64,000 bases of DNA from contig NZ_JAPMLL010000009.1 of NCBI RefSeq assembly GCF_026410255.1, positions 1-64,000 on the forward strand, given 5' to 3'. Every line of letters starts with the position of its first letter. The first letter of the stretch is position 1. The translations under genes were made by a program, and so were the position numbers. The notes under the pieces were generated by a model that saw only the letters and a list, made by a program, of their open reading frames with translations, was not told where the DNA came from and did no database searches. Below, one piece after another: positions 43,656 through 53,400 of the stretch. Source of the stretch: Xanthomarina sp. F1114. Its GTDB lineage: Bacteria > Bacteroidota > Bacteroidia > Flavobacteriales > Flavobacteriaceae.

Positions 43656-44315
43656 TTATAAAAATAATTTTTTAATACGATTGTAGCTTATTTCTTTAAA
43701 GTCGTTAATAACATAATCAGCCTTACTATAGTCTTGGTTTTTAGAATTTACACTTTTATAGCCTACGCAGAAGATATCTGCAGCATGGGCTGCTTGAATG
43801 CCATTTGTAGAGTCTTCTATTATTAAACAGTTGTCTTTGTGATGGCCGCTAACTTGGGCTGCATTTAAAAATATTTCTGGATGTGGTTTAGAAGCCTTTA
43901 AATCGGCACCACTCAATTTATCTTTAAAAAATTGATCCAATTCAAATCTATTGAAAACCCCTTCAATAGTTCCCATAGACGCAGACGATGCCAAAACAAG
44001 GGTTAAACCATTATAATGATAATCTTTAATAAGTTCTAAAACACCATCAATTAGTTGCAGATCAGGATCGTTTTTAAACAGGTCTTTAAAAATGTTTCTT
44101 TTAACTTGAACAAGATCAGCTGGGTTATGTGTCAATTTAAAATAATTGCAAAGACTACGACAAACATTTATAGTAGATTGCCCAGTGAAACTTTGGTAAT
44201 GTGAGTCGCTAACCTCCAGTTTGAGAGAGTCAAACATTCCGTAATAAGCTTTGTGGTGCAACGGTTCTGTATCCACAATAACACCATCCATATCGAATAA
44301 AACTGCTTTTAACAC
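43656..44315 (-). CDS. HAD-family phosphatase, beta-phosphoglucomutase-like
   Basis: This 219-residue HAD protein has motif I FDMDGVIVDTEPLHHKAY (nucleophile D8, acid/base D10) with the helical cap characteristic of the beta-phosphoglucomutase branch. Motif II is LASSAS, and motif III/IV is KPHPEIFLNAA then IEDSTNGIQAA. Family members act on sugar phosphates or other small phosphates. The substrate is not predicted. It is the last gene of a long minus-strand run beginning near the parvulin gene. Confidence 0.88.
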   Translation of the reverse strand: MLKAVLFDMDGVIVDTEPLHHKAYYGMFDSLKLEVSDSHYQSFTGQSTINVCRSLCNYFKLTHNPADLVQVKRNIFKDLFKNDPDLQLIDGVLELIKDYHYNGLTLVLASSASMGTIEGVFNRFELDQFFKDKLSGADLKASKPHPEIFLNAAQVSGHHKDNCLIIEDSTNGIQAAHAADIFCVGYKSVNSKNQDYSKADYVINDFKEISYNRIKKLFL

Positions 44316-44329
44316 GTTGATTTTTTTTT

Positions 44330-44337
44330 CAAAGATA
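44330..44337 (-). promoter_or_regulatory. Candidate -7 element for the HAD gene
   Basis: The complement reads TATCTTTG, an exact TAnnTTTG match, only 15 nt before the ATG, so the leader would be very short. Confidence 0.35.
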
Positions 44338-44352
44338 CTGAAGCTTTAATTT

Positions 44353-45537
44353 TTAGGAGAATTTAGAGCATATAATTAGTAGTTTTTGACCCTCTAAATT
44401 AGTTGTGGCAAAAATATAAATATCTCCTCCATTTTTAACTCCTAATTTTTTTCTGATGTTTTCTACGGAATCCGGAAAGTTTCTAGTAGTAATATTAGCT
44501 TTGGTAATTCCCGATTTTCTGAATTGTTTTTTGTTATAAGATAAAATCTTATCAATTTTAAAGGCTCTTCCCGGAAACGCAATAATTTCGTTGGATGTAT
44601 ATAGATGAGAGTGCTGTCGTAGTTTTTTTGCCTTCAGTTGCTCTGATACACTATTAAATCCTCCTGATTTAAGAATAGCAGAATTAGGTTCGTATAGGTA
44701 GGTTAGAGGTAGGCTATACTGGACTTTAGCAGAGTTTTCTTTATAAAAGTTGAAACGAAAAAACTCTTTGTGGTTGTCTTTTATATTAACAGTTTCAATA
44801 TTAATTTTTTGGGTGTTTATATCTTTTTCTAAAATCCAAAGTAATTCTTTTACTTCGTTATTTACAGCTACAATATGAATGCTTTTTACATGTTTCAGCT
44901 CAATAATTCCAACAGATAAATCTAATAGTGGAGAAGTTTTTATAAGAATATTTTCAGAATAACTAAATAATAAATCAAGATGCTCTGGTACGTTTGGTAG
45001 GCAATCTTTTAAGAAAAACACCTTTCCTTTGCTATCATGTCTTCTTGACGGATCTATATAAATCCAATCGAATTTAGAATTGACTTTTTTTAAATAGGAA
45101 ATTCCATCAGCAGCTACTGTTTGAATATTTAGTGTTTTTAATTGCTGATAATTATGTTTGACAATTTCTGAGAGTTGTGTATTTATTTCACAATGCGTAA
45201 CCTTCCTAAACTGCTTGGCAAAATAAAAACAGTCCACACCAAATCCTCCTGTTAAATCGATGATGCTGTTCCCTGAAATAATTTTGGATTTATATTCTGC
45301 TGTAACTTCTGAAGAAGTTTGTTCAATATTTAATTTATTTGGATAGTATATGTTTTTGGTTTGAAACCAGCTAGAAAGTTTTTTTTTACTGCGTTTTTTA
45401 GCTTCAATTTGCTCTAAAAGTAATTTGATGTCTATTTCTAACTCTGAATGACTTCTCAATAACAAAAAGGCAATATCAGTATCTATATGTTTATTTATAA
45501 AATCCTGATTTACAGTATTTAGAATGCCTTTATTCAA
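44353..45537 (-). CDS. Class I SAM-dependent methyltransferase with THUMP-like domain
   Basis: This 394-residue protein has a SAM-binding region IIDLTGGFGVDCFYFAKQF (residues about 92-110) and a catalytic-type IYIDPSRRH motif, in the position of the DPPY-like motif. A C-terminal THUMP-like region ends GGDIYIFATTNLEGQKLLI. The combination is typical of Bacteroidota proteins of PF18096 type and suggests an RNA methyltransferase. The RNA target is unknown. It is in the same minus-strand run as trmH, rsmE and tsaD. Confidence 0.85.
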   Translation of the reverse strand: MNKGILNTVNQDFINKHIDTDIAFLLLRSHSELEIDIKLLLEQIEAKKRSKKKLSSWFQTKNIYYPNKLNIEQTSSEVTAEYKSKIISGNSIIDLTGGFGVDCFYFAKQFRKVTHCEINTQLSEIVKHNYQQLKTLNIQTVAADGISYLKKVNSKFDWIYIDPSRRHDSKGKVFFLKDCLPNVPEHLDLLFSYSENILIKTSPLLDLSVGIIELKHVKSIHIVAVNNEVKELLWILEKDINTQKINIETVNIKDNHKEFFRFNFYKENSAKVQYSLPLTYLYEPNSAILKSGGFNSVSEQLKAKKLRQHSHLYTSNEIIAFPGRAFKIDKILSYNKKQFRKSGITKANITTRNFPDSVENIRKKLGVKNGGDIYIFATTNLEGQKLLIICSKFS

Positions 45538-45544
45538 AGTAAAA

Positions 45545-46636
45545 CTACAATCCTTTAGTTAGTTTTTGAACGACTTTATTTTCAGATAAAAACTCCTTTA
45601 AAATAACCTTTAATGCGGTATAAGTTGGAATGGCGATAATCATTCCTACAATACCAAATAATAGACCAGCTATAATAATAACTAAAAATATTTCTAATGG
45701 ATGAGATTTTACGCTTCTTGAAAAAATTAACGGTTGACTAATAAAGTTATCTATTAATTGACCAATAGCAATCACTATAAGTACATATAGAGTTTCAGGT
45801 AAAATAACTTCACTAAAACTATGTCCTAGATTACTTGTCATGGTTAATAAAATCATAATACATCCACCAATTAGAGGTCCTAAATATGGGATTAGATTGA
45901 TTAGCGCACATAAAAAGGCAATAACTACAGCGTTTTCTACACCTACAACTAGCAGTCCAATAGTGTATATTAAAAATAAAACAGAAATTTGAAATACTAA
46001 ACCTACAAAATATCTTGAGAGTAGGTTTTTAATTTTATCAATAGAAGATTTTAAACGTGTTTTTTTGTTATCTGGAATTACAATCATTAAGCTGTTTTCA
46101 AATAACTTGCTATCTTTTAAAAAGAAAAAAGAAATGAATAATACCGAAAATAATCCCATACTAAAGGTTCCTAAGCTACTAACAACCGAATTTAAAACCT
46201 CTGGAATTACCGCAAAATCAATTTTAGATAATAAAGTTGAATTACCTAATGGGTCATCCTCTGTAGGAAGATGCTCTAGTCTAAAATGAGAAAGAAACTC
46301 TGTATAAATATTTTGGATATTCCCACGTAATTGATCAATATTAAGTAAGGATAAGTTGTGTCCTTGCTCCACTATCAATGGGATAAATAAGCCTATTAAA
46401 CCAAAAATAACACCTAACAACATAATCATTGTTACAATGACAGCAAGTAAGTTGTTAAGTTTTAAACGATTTCTTAAAAAGCCTACAATTGGTCTACCGG
46501 TAAGAGAAATAACGGCAGAAATAGCAATATAAACTATTACTGATTGTATTTTAAATAGAAACAATAATAAGATGCAAATCCCTACTATAGTGGCAAGAGC
46601 TCTTAAAATCCCGTTTGAAATATCTTTTGAATTCAT
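45545..46636 (-). CDS. AI-2E transporter (PerM) family membrane protein
   Basis: This protein of about 363 residues has around eight transmembrane helices and the family segment LINLIPYLGPLIGG in the middle. The C-terminal LEIFLVIIIAGLLFGIVGMIIAIP is the best conserved family stretch. The name reflects the family, and substrates differ among members. The start at MNSKDISNGIL (46636) was preferred to an ATG 15 nt upstream, because that upstream codon lies within 10 nt of a TATATTTG element and adds residues absent in the family. Confidence 0.87.
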   Translation of the reverse strand: MNSKDISNGILRALATIVGICILLLFLFKIQSVIVYIAISAVISLTGRPIVGFLRNRLKLNNLLAVIVTMIMLLGVIFGLIGLFIPLIVEQGHNLSLLNIDQLRGNIQNIYTEFLSHFRLEHLPTEDDPLGNSTLLSKIDFAVIPEVLNSVVSSLGTFSMGLFSVLFISFFFLKDSKLFENSLMIVIPDNKKTRLKSSIDKIKNLLSRYFVGLVFQISVLFLIYTIGLLVVGVENAVVIAFLCALINLIPYLGPLIGGCIMILLTMTSNLGHSFSEVILPETLYVLIVIAIGQLIDNFISQPLIFSRSVKSHPLEIFLVIIIAGLLFGIVGMIIAIPTYTALKVILKEFLSENKVVQKLTKGL

Positions 46637-46640
46637 CTGA

Positions 46641-46648
46641 CAAATATA
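46641..46648 (-). promoter_or_regulatory. Candidate -7 element just before the AI-2E family gene
   Basis: The complement reads TATATTTG (TAnnTTTG) and ends 4 nt before the ATG at 46636, so transcription could begin at or near the start codon. Confidence 0.35.
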
Positions 46649-46658
46649 CATTTTGCTT

Positions 46659-47183
46659 TTAACTGTCCAAGCAATTATTTTCTAAAGCCTGTTTCGTTAT
46701 CTCATAAAGTGCAATACTGGTTGCCTGAACTACATTCATGCTACTGTTTTGTCCAAACATATCAATATGAATAATAGTATCTGAAAGGTTCAATACAGCT
46801 TCAGAAACACCAAAATTCTCATCGCCAATTACGAGAGCTATTTTTTGTTGTTTTGGTTTTATAAACGTTTTTAAAGATTGGCTGGCATTTGTAATTTCTA
46901 AGGAAATAATCTGATGATTATTAGCCTTTAACTGTTCAATTACGGTTAGAATAGACTCTTGCTCTTCGTATAAAACCACTTTCTCTGTGGCTCTAGAGGT
47001 TTTGGTCATTTTTCTACCACTAGGAATTGGAGAACCACAAAATATTATTTTTTCAATACCAAAAGCATCTGCTGTTCTAAATAAACTGCCGATATTTGGT
47101 GCACTTGTAATATTATCGCAGACTAAAATAATTGGAAAAGTCTGTTTGGTGAAATTAGTATTATAATGATTTAGTTGTTTCAC
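46659..47183 (-). CDS. TrmH-family (SpoU) RNA ribose methyltransferase
   Basis: This 174-residue SPOUT protein has motif 1 NITSAPNIGSLFRTADAFG, motif 2 IALVIGDENFGVSEAVL and motif 3 IDMFGQNSSMNVVQATSIALYE, which form the trefoil-knot SAM site. The start is GTG at 47183, with no usable ATG before the family start. It probably methylates the ribose 2'-O of a tRNA or rRNA nucleotide. There is no N-terminal L30e-like extension, so it belongs to the short class. Confidence 0.88.
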   Translation of the reverse strand: MKQLNHYNTNFTKQTFPIILVCDNITSAPNIGSLFRTADAFGIEKIIFCGSPIPSGRKMTKTSRATEKVVLYEEQESILTVIEQLKANNHQIISLEITNASQSLKTFIKPKQQKIALVIGDENFGVSEAVLNLSDTIIHIDMFGQNSSMNVVQATSIALYEITKQALENNCLDS

Positions 47184-47189
47184 AAGTAT

Positions 47190-47846
47190 TTAATTTTCAA
47201 AAACATACTTAATAATATTGGCTCCCATTTTCAATGCTTTTTCTCTCACTTCCGGAGGATCGTTATGGACAATTTCGTCTTCCCAACCGTTGCCTAAGTC
47301 ACTTTCGTACGTAAAAAGAAGAACCAATCTGTTTTCAATAAAAATTCCTAAAGCCTGAGGTCTTTTGCCATCATGCTCATGGATTTTTGGTAAACCTTTT
47401 GGAAAGGAATATGCGGTATTAAAAATTGGGTGACTTGCTGGGAGCTCAATTAATTCATTTTCTGGAAACACTTTAACTAATTCTTTAAGAAGATATGGTT
47501 CTAAACCATAATTATCGTCTATATGCAAAAAGCCACCAGAAACTAAATAGTTTCTTAAATTCTCGGCATCCTCTTCACTAAAAAACACATTTCCATGTCC
47601 TGTCATATGAATAAAAGGATATTGAAAAATTTCTGTGCTACCAGCCTCTACAGTCTCTGGTTTTGCCGTTATTTTGGTGTTAATATTAGAATTGCAATAA
47701 GAAATTAAATTAGGCAAAGAGGTAGGGTTTGCATACCAATCTCCGCCACCTTTATATTTTAAAACAGCTATTTCTTGCGAAAACCCTAGTACAGAGAAAA
47801 GTACAAAGAAGAAAAAAAACAAGCTTGTTTTATTTAAGTTTTTCAT
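47190..47846 (-). CDS. DUF4159 domain-containing exported protein
   Basis: This 218-residue protein has a signal peptide (SLFFFFFVLFSVLGFSQ) followed by EIAVLKYKGGGDWYANPTSL and motifs FIHMTGHG and GGFLHIDDNYGLEPY. These identify the DUF4159 family, which is related to the N-terminal parts of Bacteroidota aerotolerance-type proteins. The mature part looks like a compact Rossmann-like fold (class I glutamine amidotransferase-like). No active residues are assigned. The start was set at the ATG that opens the signal peptide (47846), 9 codons into the longest frame. Confidence 0.83.
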   Translation of the reverse strand: MKNLNKTSLFFFFFVLFSVLGFSQEIAVLKYKGGGDWYANPTSLPNLISYCNSNINTKITAKPETVEAGSTEIFQYPFIHMTGHGNVFFSEEDAENLRNYLVSGGFLHIDDNYGLEPYLLKELVKVFPENELIELPASHPIFNTAYSFPKGLPKIHEHDGKRPQALGIFIENRLVLLFTYESDLGNGWEDEIVHNDPPEVREKALKMGANIIKYVFEN

Positions 47847-47873
47847 GAAATAACTAAAGTAGATATAATTCAT

Positions 47874-48581
47874 TTAAGATTCATTTATAAAAGCAACAGA
47901 ATGACAAGCAACTATTGCAGCTGTTTCTGTTCTAAGTCTTGTTTCTCCCAAAGTTACAGGAATAAATTGAGAGCTAAGCGCTTGCTCGATTTCTTTATAA
48001 CTAAAATCGCCTTCGGGTCCAATTAAAATAGTGATATCCTGATTTGGTATAATTTGACTTTTTAGAGACTTTTTATCAGTTTCTTCACAATGAGCTATAA
48101 ATTTTTGTTTAAATTGTGGAAGACTTACAAACTCTTTAAAAGTTATAGCTTCTTGAAGTTTAGGTATATAACAAGAAAGAGATTGTTTCATAGCTGCTTG
48201 TAATATTTTTTCAAAACGTTCTGGCTTAATAATCTTTCGTTCGCTGTTATCACAAATAATAGGAGTAATAATATCAATGCCAATCTCTGTAGCTTTCTCT
48301 AGAAACCATTCGTATCTATCGTTCATTTTAGTTGGCGCCACAGCTAAGTGTACTTGATAGCTTCTCTTTTCTTGTTTTTCTTTATCCCTAATAATTGCTA
48401 CACAATTTTTTATGTCAGCCATCGATATTTTAGCTGTAAATAGCCAACCACGTCCGTTGGTAATATGGAGAATATCTCCTTCAGACTTTCGCAAGACCTT
48501 TATAATATGTCTGCTTTCATCTTTTGGAAAAATAATTTTAGTGGTCTCTTCTGTAATATCTGGATTATAAAATAACTGCAT
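47874..48581 (-). CDS. rsmE: 16S rRNA (uracil1498-N3)-methyltransferase
   Basis: This 235-residue protein has a PUA-like N-terminus (RHIIKVLRKSEGDILHI) and a SPOUT methyltransferase domain with ILIGPEGDFSYKEIE and the final VTLGETRLRTETAAIVA, which are the RsmE signatures. It methylates U1498 of 16S rRNA at N3. The start codon overlaps the stop of the parvulin gene (TAATG), which points to translational coupling. Confidence 0.95.
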   Translation of the reverse strand: MQLFYNPDITEETTKIIFPKDESRHIIKVLRKSEGDILHITNGRGWLFTAKISMADIKNCVAIIRDKEKQEKRSYQVHLAVAPTKMNDRYEWFLEKATEIGIDIITPIICDNSERKIIKPERFEKILQAAMKQSLSCYIPKLQEAITFKEFVSLPQFKQKFIAHCEETDKKSLKSQIIPNQDITILIGPEGDFSYKEIEQALSSQFIPVTLGETRLRTETAAIVACHSVAFINES

Positions 48582-49210
48582 TAACTTCTTGGTTCTACTA
48601 CTTTTAAAGCTTTAATTTCCTTTATTTCTTTAGGTTTATAAGTGTTTAATATAATGTAATATAAACCTTTCTTGTCGTTTTCTAAAGTGTATAACTCTTT
48701 TTCAATATACTGACTTTCTGTAACATCTATATTTAGAATTGAAGGCAGGTCTTCTTTTATAAACCAGCCAGAATCACCACCTCTAGTAGCATTATCAGCA
48801 TCTGAGAATTTTTTTGCTAAAAAATCAAAAGGTGTACCTTTATCATAATCAGAAATTATTTGATTAATTGTTGCCTGAACGCTAGAAGCTTCCTTGTTTC
48901 TTCTATCTAATAAAATATAGCTTAATCGGTAATGGGTTACTTGATTTTTTTCAACAACTTTATAGGTGGTTTTTTCAAAACCATTTTGACTTGTTGTTGT
49001 ACCACCAACTGGCAACTTAAGAAGTTTTTTAGCTAAAACAGATTTGTGTTTTTCTTCGTTAAAAACAATTAATTTATTGCTTTTGTTTTTGTTTGTTTTT
49101 AGAAATTCTTCGGCAGAAGAAGTATCTGTAATTAAATCTAATTCAATAGCTGCTTCTTGAGCATGTGAAACAGTTGTAAGTAAACTAAGTAAAAGTAATA
49201 ATTTTTTCAT
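48581..49210 (-). CDS. Exported parvulin-type peptidyl-prolyl isomerase
   Basis: This 209-residue protein has a signal peptide MKKLLLLLSLLTTVSHAQ. A PpiC-type parvulin domain runs from about residue 95 to 200, including LSYILLD, FDFLAKKFSDADNATRGGDSGWF and the end segment YYIILNTYKP. It should isomerise proline bonds of envelope proteins. It is shorter than PrsA or SurA and lacks a large chaperone domain, so the isomerase domain is the main feature. A -33/-7 promoter lies just upstream. The start at 49210 was chosen for the signal peptide. Confidence 0.86.
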   Translation of the reverse strand: MKKLLLLLSLLTTVSHAQEAAIELDLITDTSSAEEFLKTNKNKSNKLIVFNEEKHKSVLAKKLLKLPVGGTTTSQNGFEKTTYKVVEKNQVTHYRLSYILLDRRNKEASSVQATINQIISDYDKGTPFDFLAKKFSDADNATRGGDSGWFIKEDLPSILNIDVTESQYIEKELYTLENDKKGLYYIILNTYKPKEIKEIKALKVVEPRS

Positions 49211-49246
49211 TTGGGGTTGTTTTGAAAGTTTAGTTAGACAAAAAAA

Positions 49247-49273
49247 CAAAAATATCAGCTCGAAACAGCACAA
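49247..49273 (-). promoter_or_regulatory. Candidate promoter of the parvulin-rsmE operon
   Basis: TTG (complement of 49271-49273) and TATTTTTG (complement of 49247-49254) are 16 nt apart, and the -7 element is 37 nt before the ATG. Confidence 0.5.
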
Positions 49274-49319
49274 TTTTGTAAGATTATTTATAGCGTTTGA
49301 AAGACCTGTTTAGCTAGGA

Positions 49320-50342
49320 TTAAATTTTTAATCTAGCTGATGCAGTGACATTTTGTTCAGAAAAATTGTTTTCAAGATATTTTAGGTAACCTACAATGGC
49401 TATCATGGCGGCATTATCTGTGGTAAATTCAAATTTTGGAACATAGGTAGTCCATCCAAATTTAGATTCTCCATTTTTTAGGGCTTGTCTAATACCAGAA
49501 TTTGCCGAAACTCCACCACCAATAGCAATATGTTTTATTCCAGTCTGCTTTGAAGCTAGTTTTAGCTTATCTATTAAAATACCTATAATTGTGTATTGGA
49601 TAGACGCACAAATATCGTTGATGTTTTCTTCAATAAAATTTGGATTTACTTTTGTTTCCCTTTGAATAAAGTAAAGAATTCCTGTTTTTAATCCTGAAAA
49701 ACTAAAATTTAAACCAGCAACTTTTGGTTTGGTAAATTGAAAAGCTTTCGGATTTCCTGAATGAGCAAGTTTATCTATTTCTGGCCCGGCAGGATAACCT
49801 AAACCTAAGATTTTTCCACTTTTATCATATGCTTCTCCAACAGCATCATCTATAGTTTCACCAATAACTTCCATCTCAAAATAATTAGAAACCTTGACAA
49901 TCTGCGTATGTCCACCAGAAATAGTCATTGCAAGAAATGGAAAAGGTGGTTTATTAAAACCTTCTTCATCTATAAAATGTGCTAAAATATGAGCTTGCAT
50001 ATGGTTAACATCTATTAAAGGGATGTCCAATCCCATGGCTAGAGATTTTGCAAAAGACGTACCAACTAGCAAGGAACCCATTAATCCAGGACCTCGAGTA
50101 AAGGCAATAGCATGAAGATGCTCTTTAGTAATATTTGCCTTTTTTAGGGCTTGATCTACCACTGGAACAATGTTTTGTTGATGGGCTCTAGAAGCTAATT
50201 CTGGAACAACACCACCATATTCTTCGTGTATTTTTTGGTTGGCGACAACATTGCTTAAAATTTTCCCGTTGTATATCACGGAGGCAGCAGTATCGTCGCA
50301 GGATGACTCAATTCCTAGAATATAAATATTTTGTGAAGACAT
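49320..50342 (-). CDS. tsaD: tRNA N6-adenosine threonylcarbamoyltransferase TsaD
   Basis: This 340-residue ASKHA protein has the metal-binding HxxxH in VNHMQAHIL. Other family segments are ILGIESSCDDTAASV, VAFTRGPGL-type AFTRGPGLMGSLLVGTS, GGHTQIV and GGGVSANSGIR. It transfers threonylcarbamoyl to A37 of tRNAs that read ANN codons, together with TsaB and TsaE, which are not here. It is divergent from tamB, a typical Bacteroidota arrangement. Confidence 0.96.
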   Translation of the reverse strand: MSSQNIYILGIESSCDDTAASVIYNGKILSNVVANQKIHEEYGGVVPELASRAHQQNIVPVVDQALKKANITKEHLHAIAFTRGPGLMGSLLVGTSFAKSLAMGLDIPLIDVNHMQAHILAHFIDEEGFNKPPFPFLAMTISGGHTQIVKVSNYFEMEVIGETIDDAVGEAYDKSGKILGLGYPAGPEIDKLAHSGNPKAFQFTKPKVAGLNFSFSGLKTGILYFIQRETKVNPNFIEENINDICASIQYTIIGILIDKLKLASKQTGIKHIAIGGGVSANSGIRQALKNGESKFGWTTYVPKFEFTTDNAAMIAIVGYLKYLENNFSEQNVTASARLKI

Positions 50343-50380
50343 TAGTGAGTTTTAGGCACAATAATTGTTAATTTTGACTT

Positions 50381-50407
50381 CAAAGTTATAACTTTAAAAC
50401 GTATCAA
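50381..50407 (-). promoter_or_regulatory. Candidate tsaD promoter
   Basis: TTG (complement of 50405-50407) and TAACTTTG (complement of 50381-50388) are 16 nt apart, and the -7 element is 39 nt before the tsaD ATG. It overlaps the sequence where tamB should begin. Confidence 0.55.
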
Positions 50408-50447
50408 AAAATTTTTAAAAATACTATCTAAACTAGTAGCAATTATT

Positions 50448-53400
50448 TTGCTGCTTTTCATCATTTTAGTGTTGTTGCTCTCTATTCCAACTGTTCAAAC
50501 GTATATGGGGAAAAAGGTAACTACTAGACTAAATGACGATTTTGGTACAGATATAAATATAGGGAGAATAGGTCTTCAATTTAATGGAGATGTCCAATTA
50601 AAAGAAGTCCTAATAAGAGATTATAAAAAGGATACTTTGTTTGCTGCAAACGAATTAAATACATCTATTCTTAGCTTTAAAAATATTGTTAATAACAAGT
50701 TAGTTTTTGGAGATATAAGTTTAGAAGGATTGATTTTTAATTTAAAAACTTATAAAGGGGAAGAGGATACAAATCTTGATATTTTTGTGGCTAGATTTGA
50801 CGAAGACAACCCCTCACCAGATAAAAGTAACTTTCTACTGTCGTCAAGCGATGTATCTATTTATGATGGTGTTTTTAGATTGATTAATCAAAATAACGAA
50901 ACTCCTACAATTTTAGAATTCACAAATATACAGGCTAATACCACAAATTTGTTAATTAATGGAAGCGATGTAAGTACCCGTATAAATACATTAGCTTTTA
51001 ATGATAGTCGTGGGTTAGAGGTTAAAAACTTGGTAAGTAATTTTACATACACTCCTAGTAATATTTTACTTGAAAATTTAAGTATTAAATCGGCAAACTC
51101 TTCGTTGGAAGGTGAGGTTAAATTCTATTTTGATAGAGAGGAACTTAAAAACTTTACAGATAAGGTTAAAATAGACGCTACTTTTACAAAAAGTGATATA
51201 GCATTAAATGAATTAAACACTTTTTATAATGAATTTGGTGTTAATCAAAGAGCCAAACTTAGTGCTAAATTTAGCGGTACTCTTAATGACTTAATGGTTG
51301 ATAATCTAGAAGTATTTACCAGTACAAGAAGTAAAATTATTGGTAATATTCATTTTAAAAACCTGTTTAAAACTGAAACCGAGAGCTTCTATATGAAAGG
51401 AGATTTCGATCAGTTAAACTCGAATTATAGAGATTTAAAGGCTTTGTTGCCTAATATTTTAGGGGCATCTATTCCTTCATCTTTCGATAAGCTTGGTAAC
51501 TTTAATATTATTGGTAAAACCGAAATTACCAAATCTACCATTTTTGCTAATTTATTGATTAATACAGAAATTGGACTTATTGATACCAATTTAGATATGC
51601 ATAGAATTAACGATATTGATAATGCATCATACTCTGGGAATGTGGTGTTAAAAGATTTTGATATTGGAGAGTTTATTAACGACAAAACTCTAGGGAAAAC
51701 CTCCTTAAATCTAGATGTAGATGGCTCTGGGTTTACTAAAGAAAACGTGAACACGCAATTAAACGGAGATATATTCTCACTTATTTATAATAATTACACA
51801 TACGAAAACATTGATGTTTCTGGAATCTTGAGAAATAAGATTTTTAATGGAAGACTAATTTCTTACGACAAGAATTTTCAACTTGAATTTAATGGTTTAG
51901 CTAATTTTTCAGAAGATATTAATACTTTCGATTTTGTAGCAGACGTTTCTTATGCCAATTTGAATGCCTTAAATTTTGTAAAAAAAGATAATGTTTCTAT
52001 TTTTTCTGGTGTGGTAGATATGAAAATGGAAGGAACTACTATTGATGACGCCATTGGAAGAATTCAGTTTAATAAAACATCCTATAAAAATCAAAATGAC
52101 GAATATTTCTTCAACGATTTTGAAATAACCTCTTCTTTCCAGGATAATGAAAGAAATATTAGTGTGAATTCTCCAGATATTATAGAAGGAGAACTTAGTG
52201 GTGAATTCGTGTTTGCAGATATAGGAAAGTTATTTGAAAATGCCATTGGAAGTATTTATACTAATTTTAAACCTCATAAAGTAAAAGAAAATCAATATAT
52301 AGATTTCAATTTTAAAATTTATAATAAGATTGTTGAAGTATTTGTGCCAGATTTAAAACTTGGAAAAAACACCTATGTGCGTGGGCGGGTAGAAAGCGAT
52401 GAAAAGGAGTTTAAACTTACTTTTAAATCGCCAAAGATTAAACTCTTCGATTATTTTGCTAATAAAATAGAACTTCAATTAGATAATAAAAACCCGGTAT
52501 TTAATACATATGTTGAGATTGATAGTCTAAATACCAAATTTTACGATGTTTCCAAATTCAATTTAATTAATGTTACACTTAATGATACCTTATATGTGCG
52601 TACGGAGTTTAAAGGAGGAAAAAGCAATAAGGATATTTATAACTTAAATTTCTATCATACAATAAACCCTAACAATAAATCGGTTGTTGGTTTAAAAGAA
52701 TCGGACGTAACTTTTAAAGGGAACACCTGGACTATTAACGAAAATAGAGATCATCTACATAAAATTGTTTTCGATAATAAGTTTTCGAATATTAATATTG
52801 AGGAAATAATAATGAATCATAAACATGAAGAAATAAGGCTTTCAGGCGTTTTAAGAGATTCTACTTATAAAAACATTAACCTCAATTTTAACGATGTGGA
52901 TTTATCTAAAATCACTCCAGAAGTGGATGGTCTGGAAATGTATGGAAATGTTAACGGCAGGCTAGAGATACTTCAGAAAAGAGGTGCCTATTTACCAAGT
53001 TCACAGATTTCTATAGATAACTTTACGGTTAACGAATTGGCTTTAGGCTCTTTTGATGCAGCCATTACAGGCAACGAGAACTTAACAAATTATGCAGTAG
53101 ATATTAGAATTAAAGATAAAAGAGCACAGTCTTTGGCTGTTGTTGGAAATATTGGTTTAGTAAATGATGTTTCCACAATAAATGTTGATTTTCTGTTTAA
53201 TAAATTCAAATTAGATTTTCTAAATCCATTTTTAGAAGACATTTTAAGTGATATAAGAGGAGATGTTACCGGAGTAGCTAATGTATCTGGAAAACTTGAA
53301 AAACCCGATATAAGTGGTAATTTAAGACTTAATAACTCCGGACTAAAAATCCCTTATCTTAATGTTGATTACAATTTTGCAAATAACTCTCAGGTAAGTT

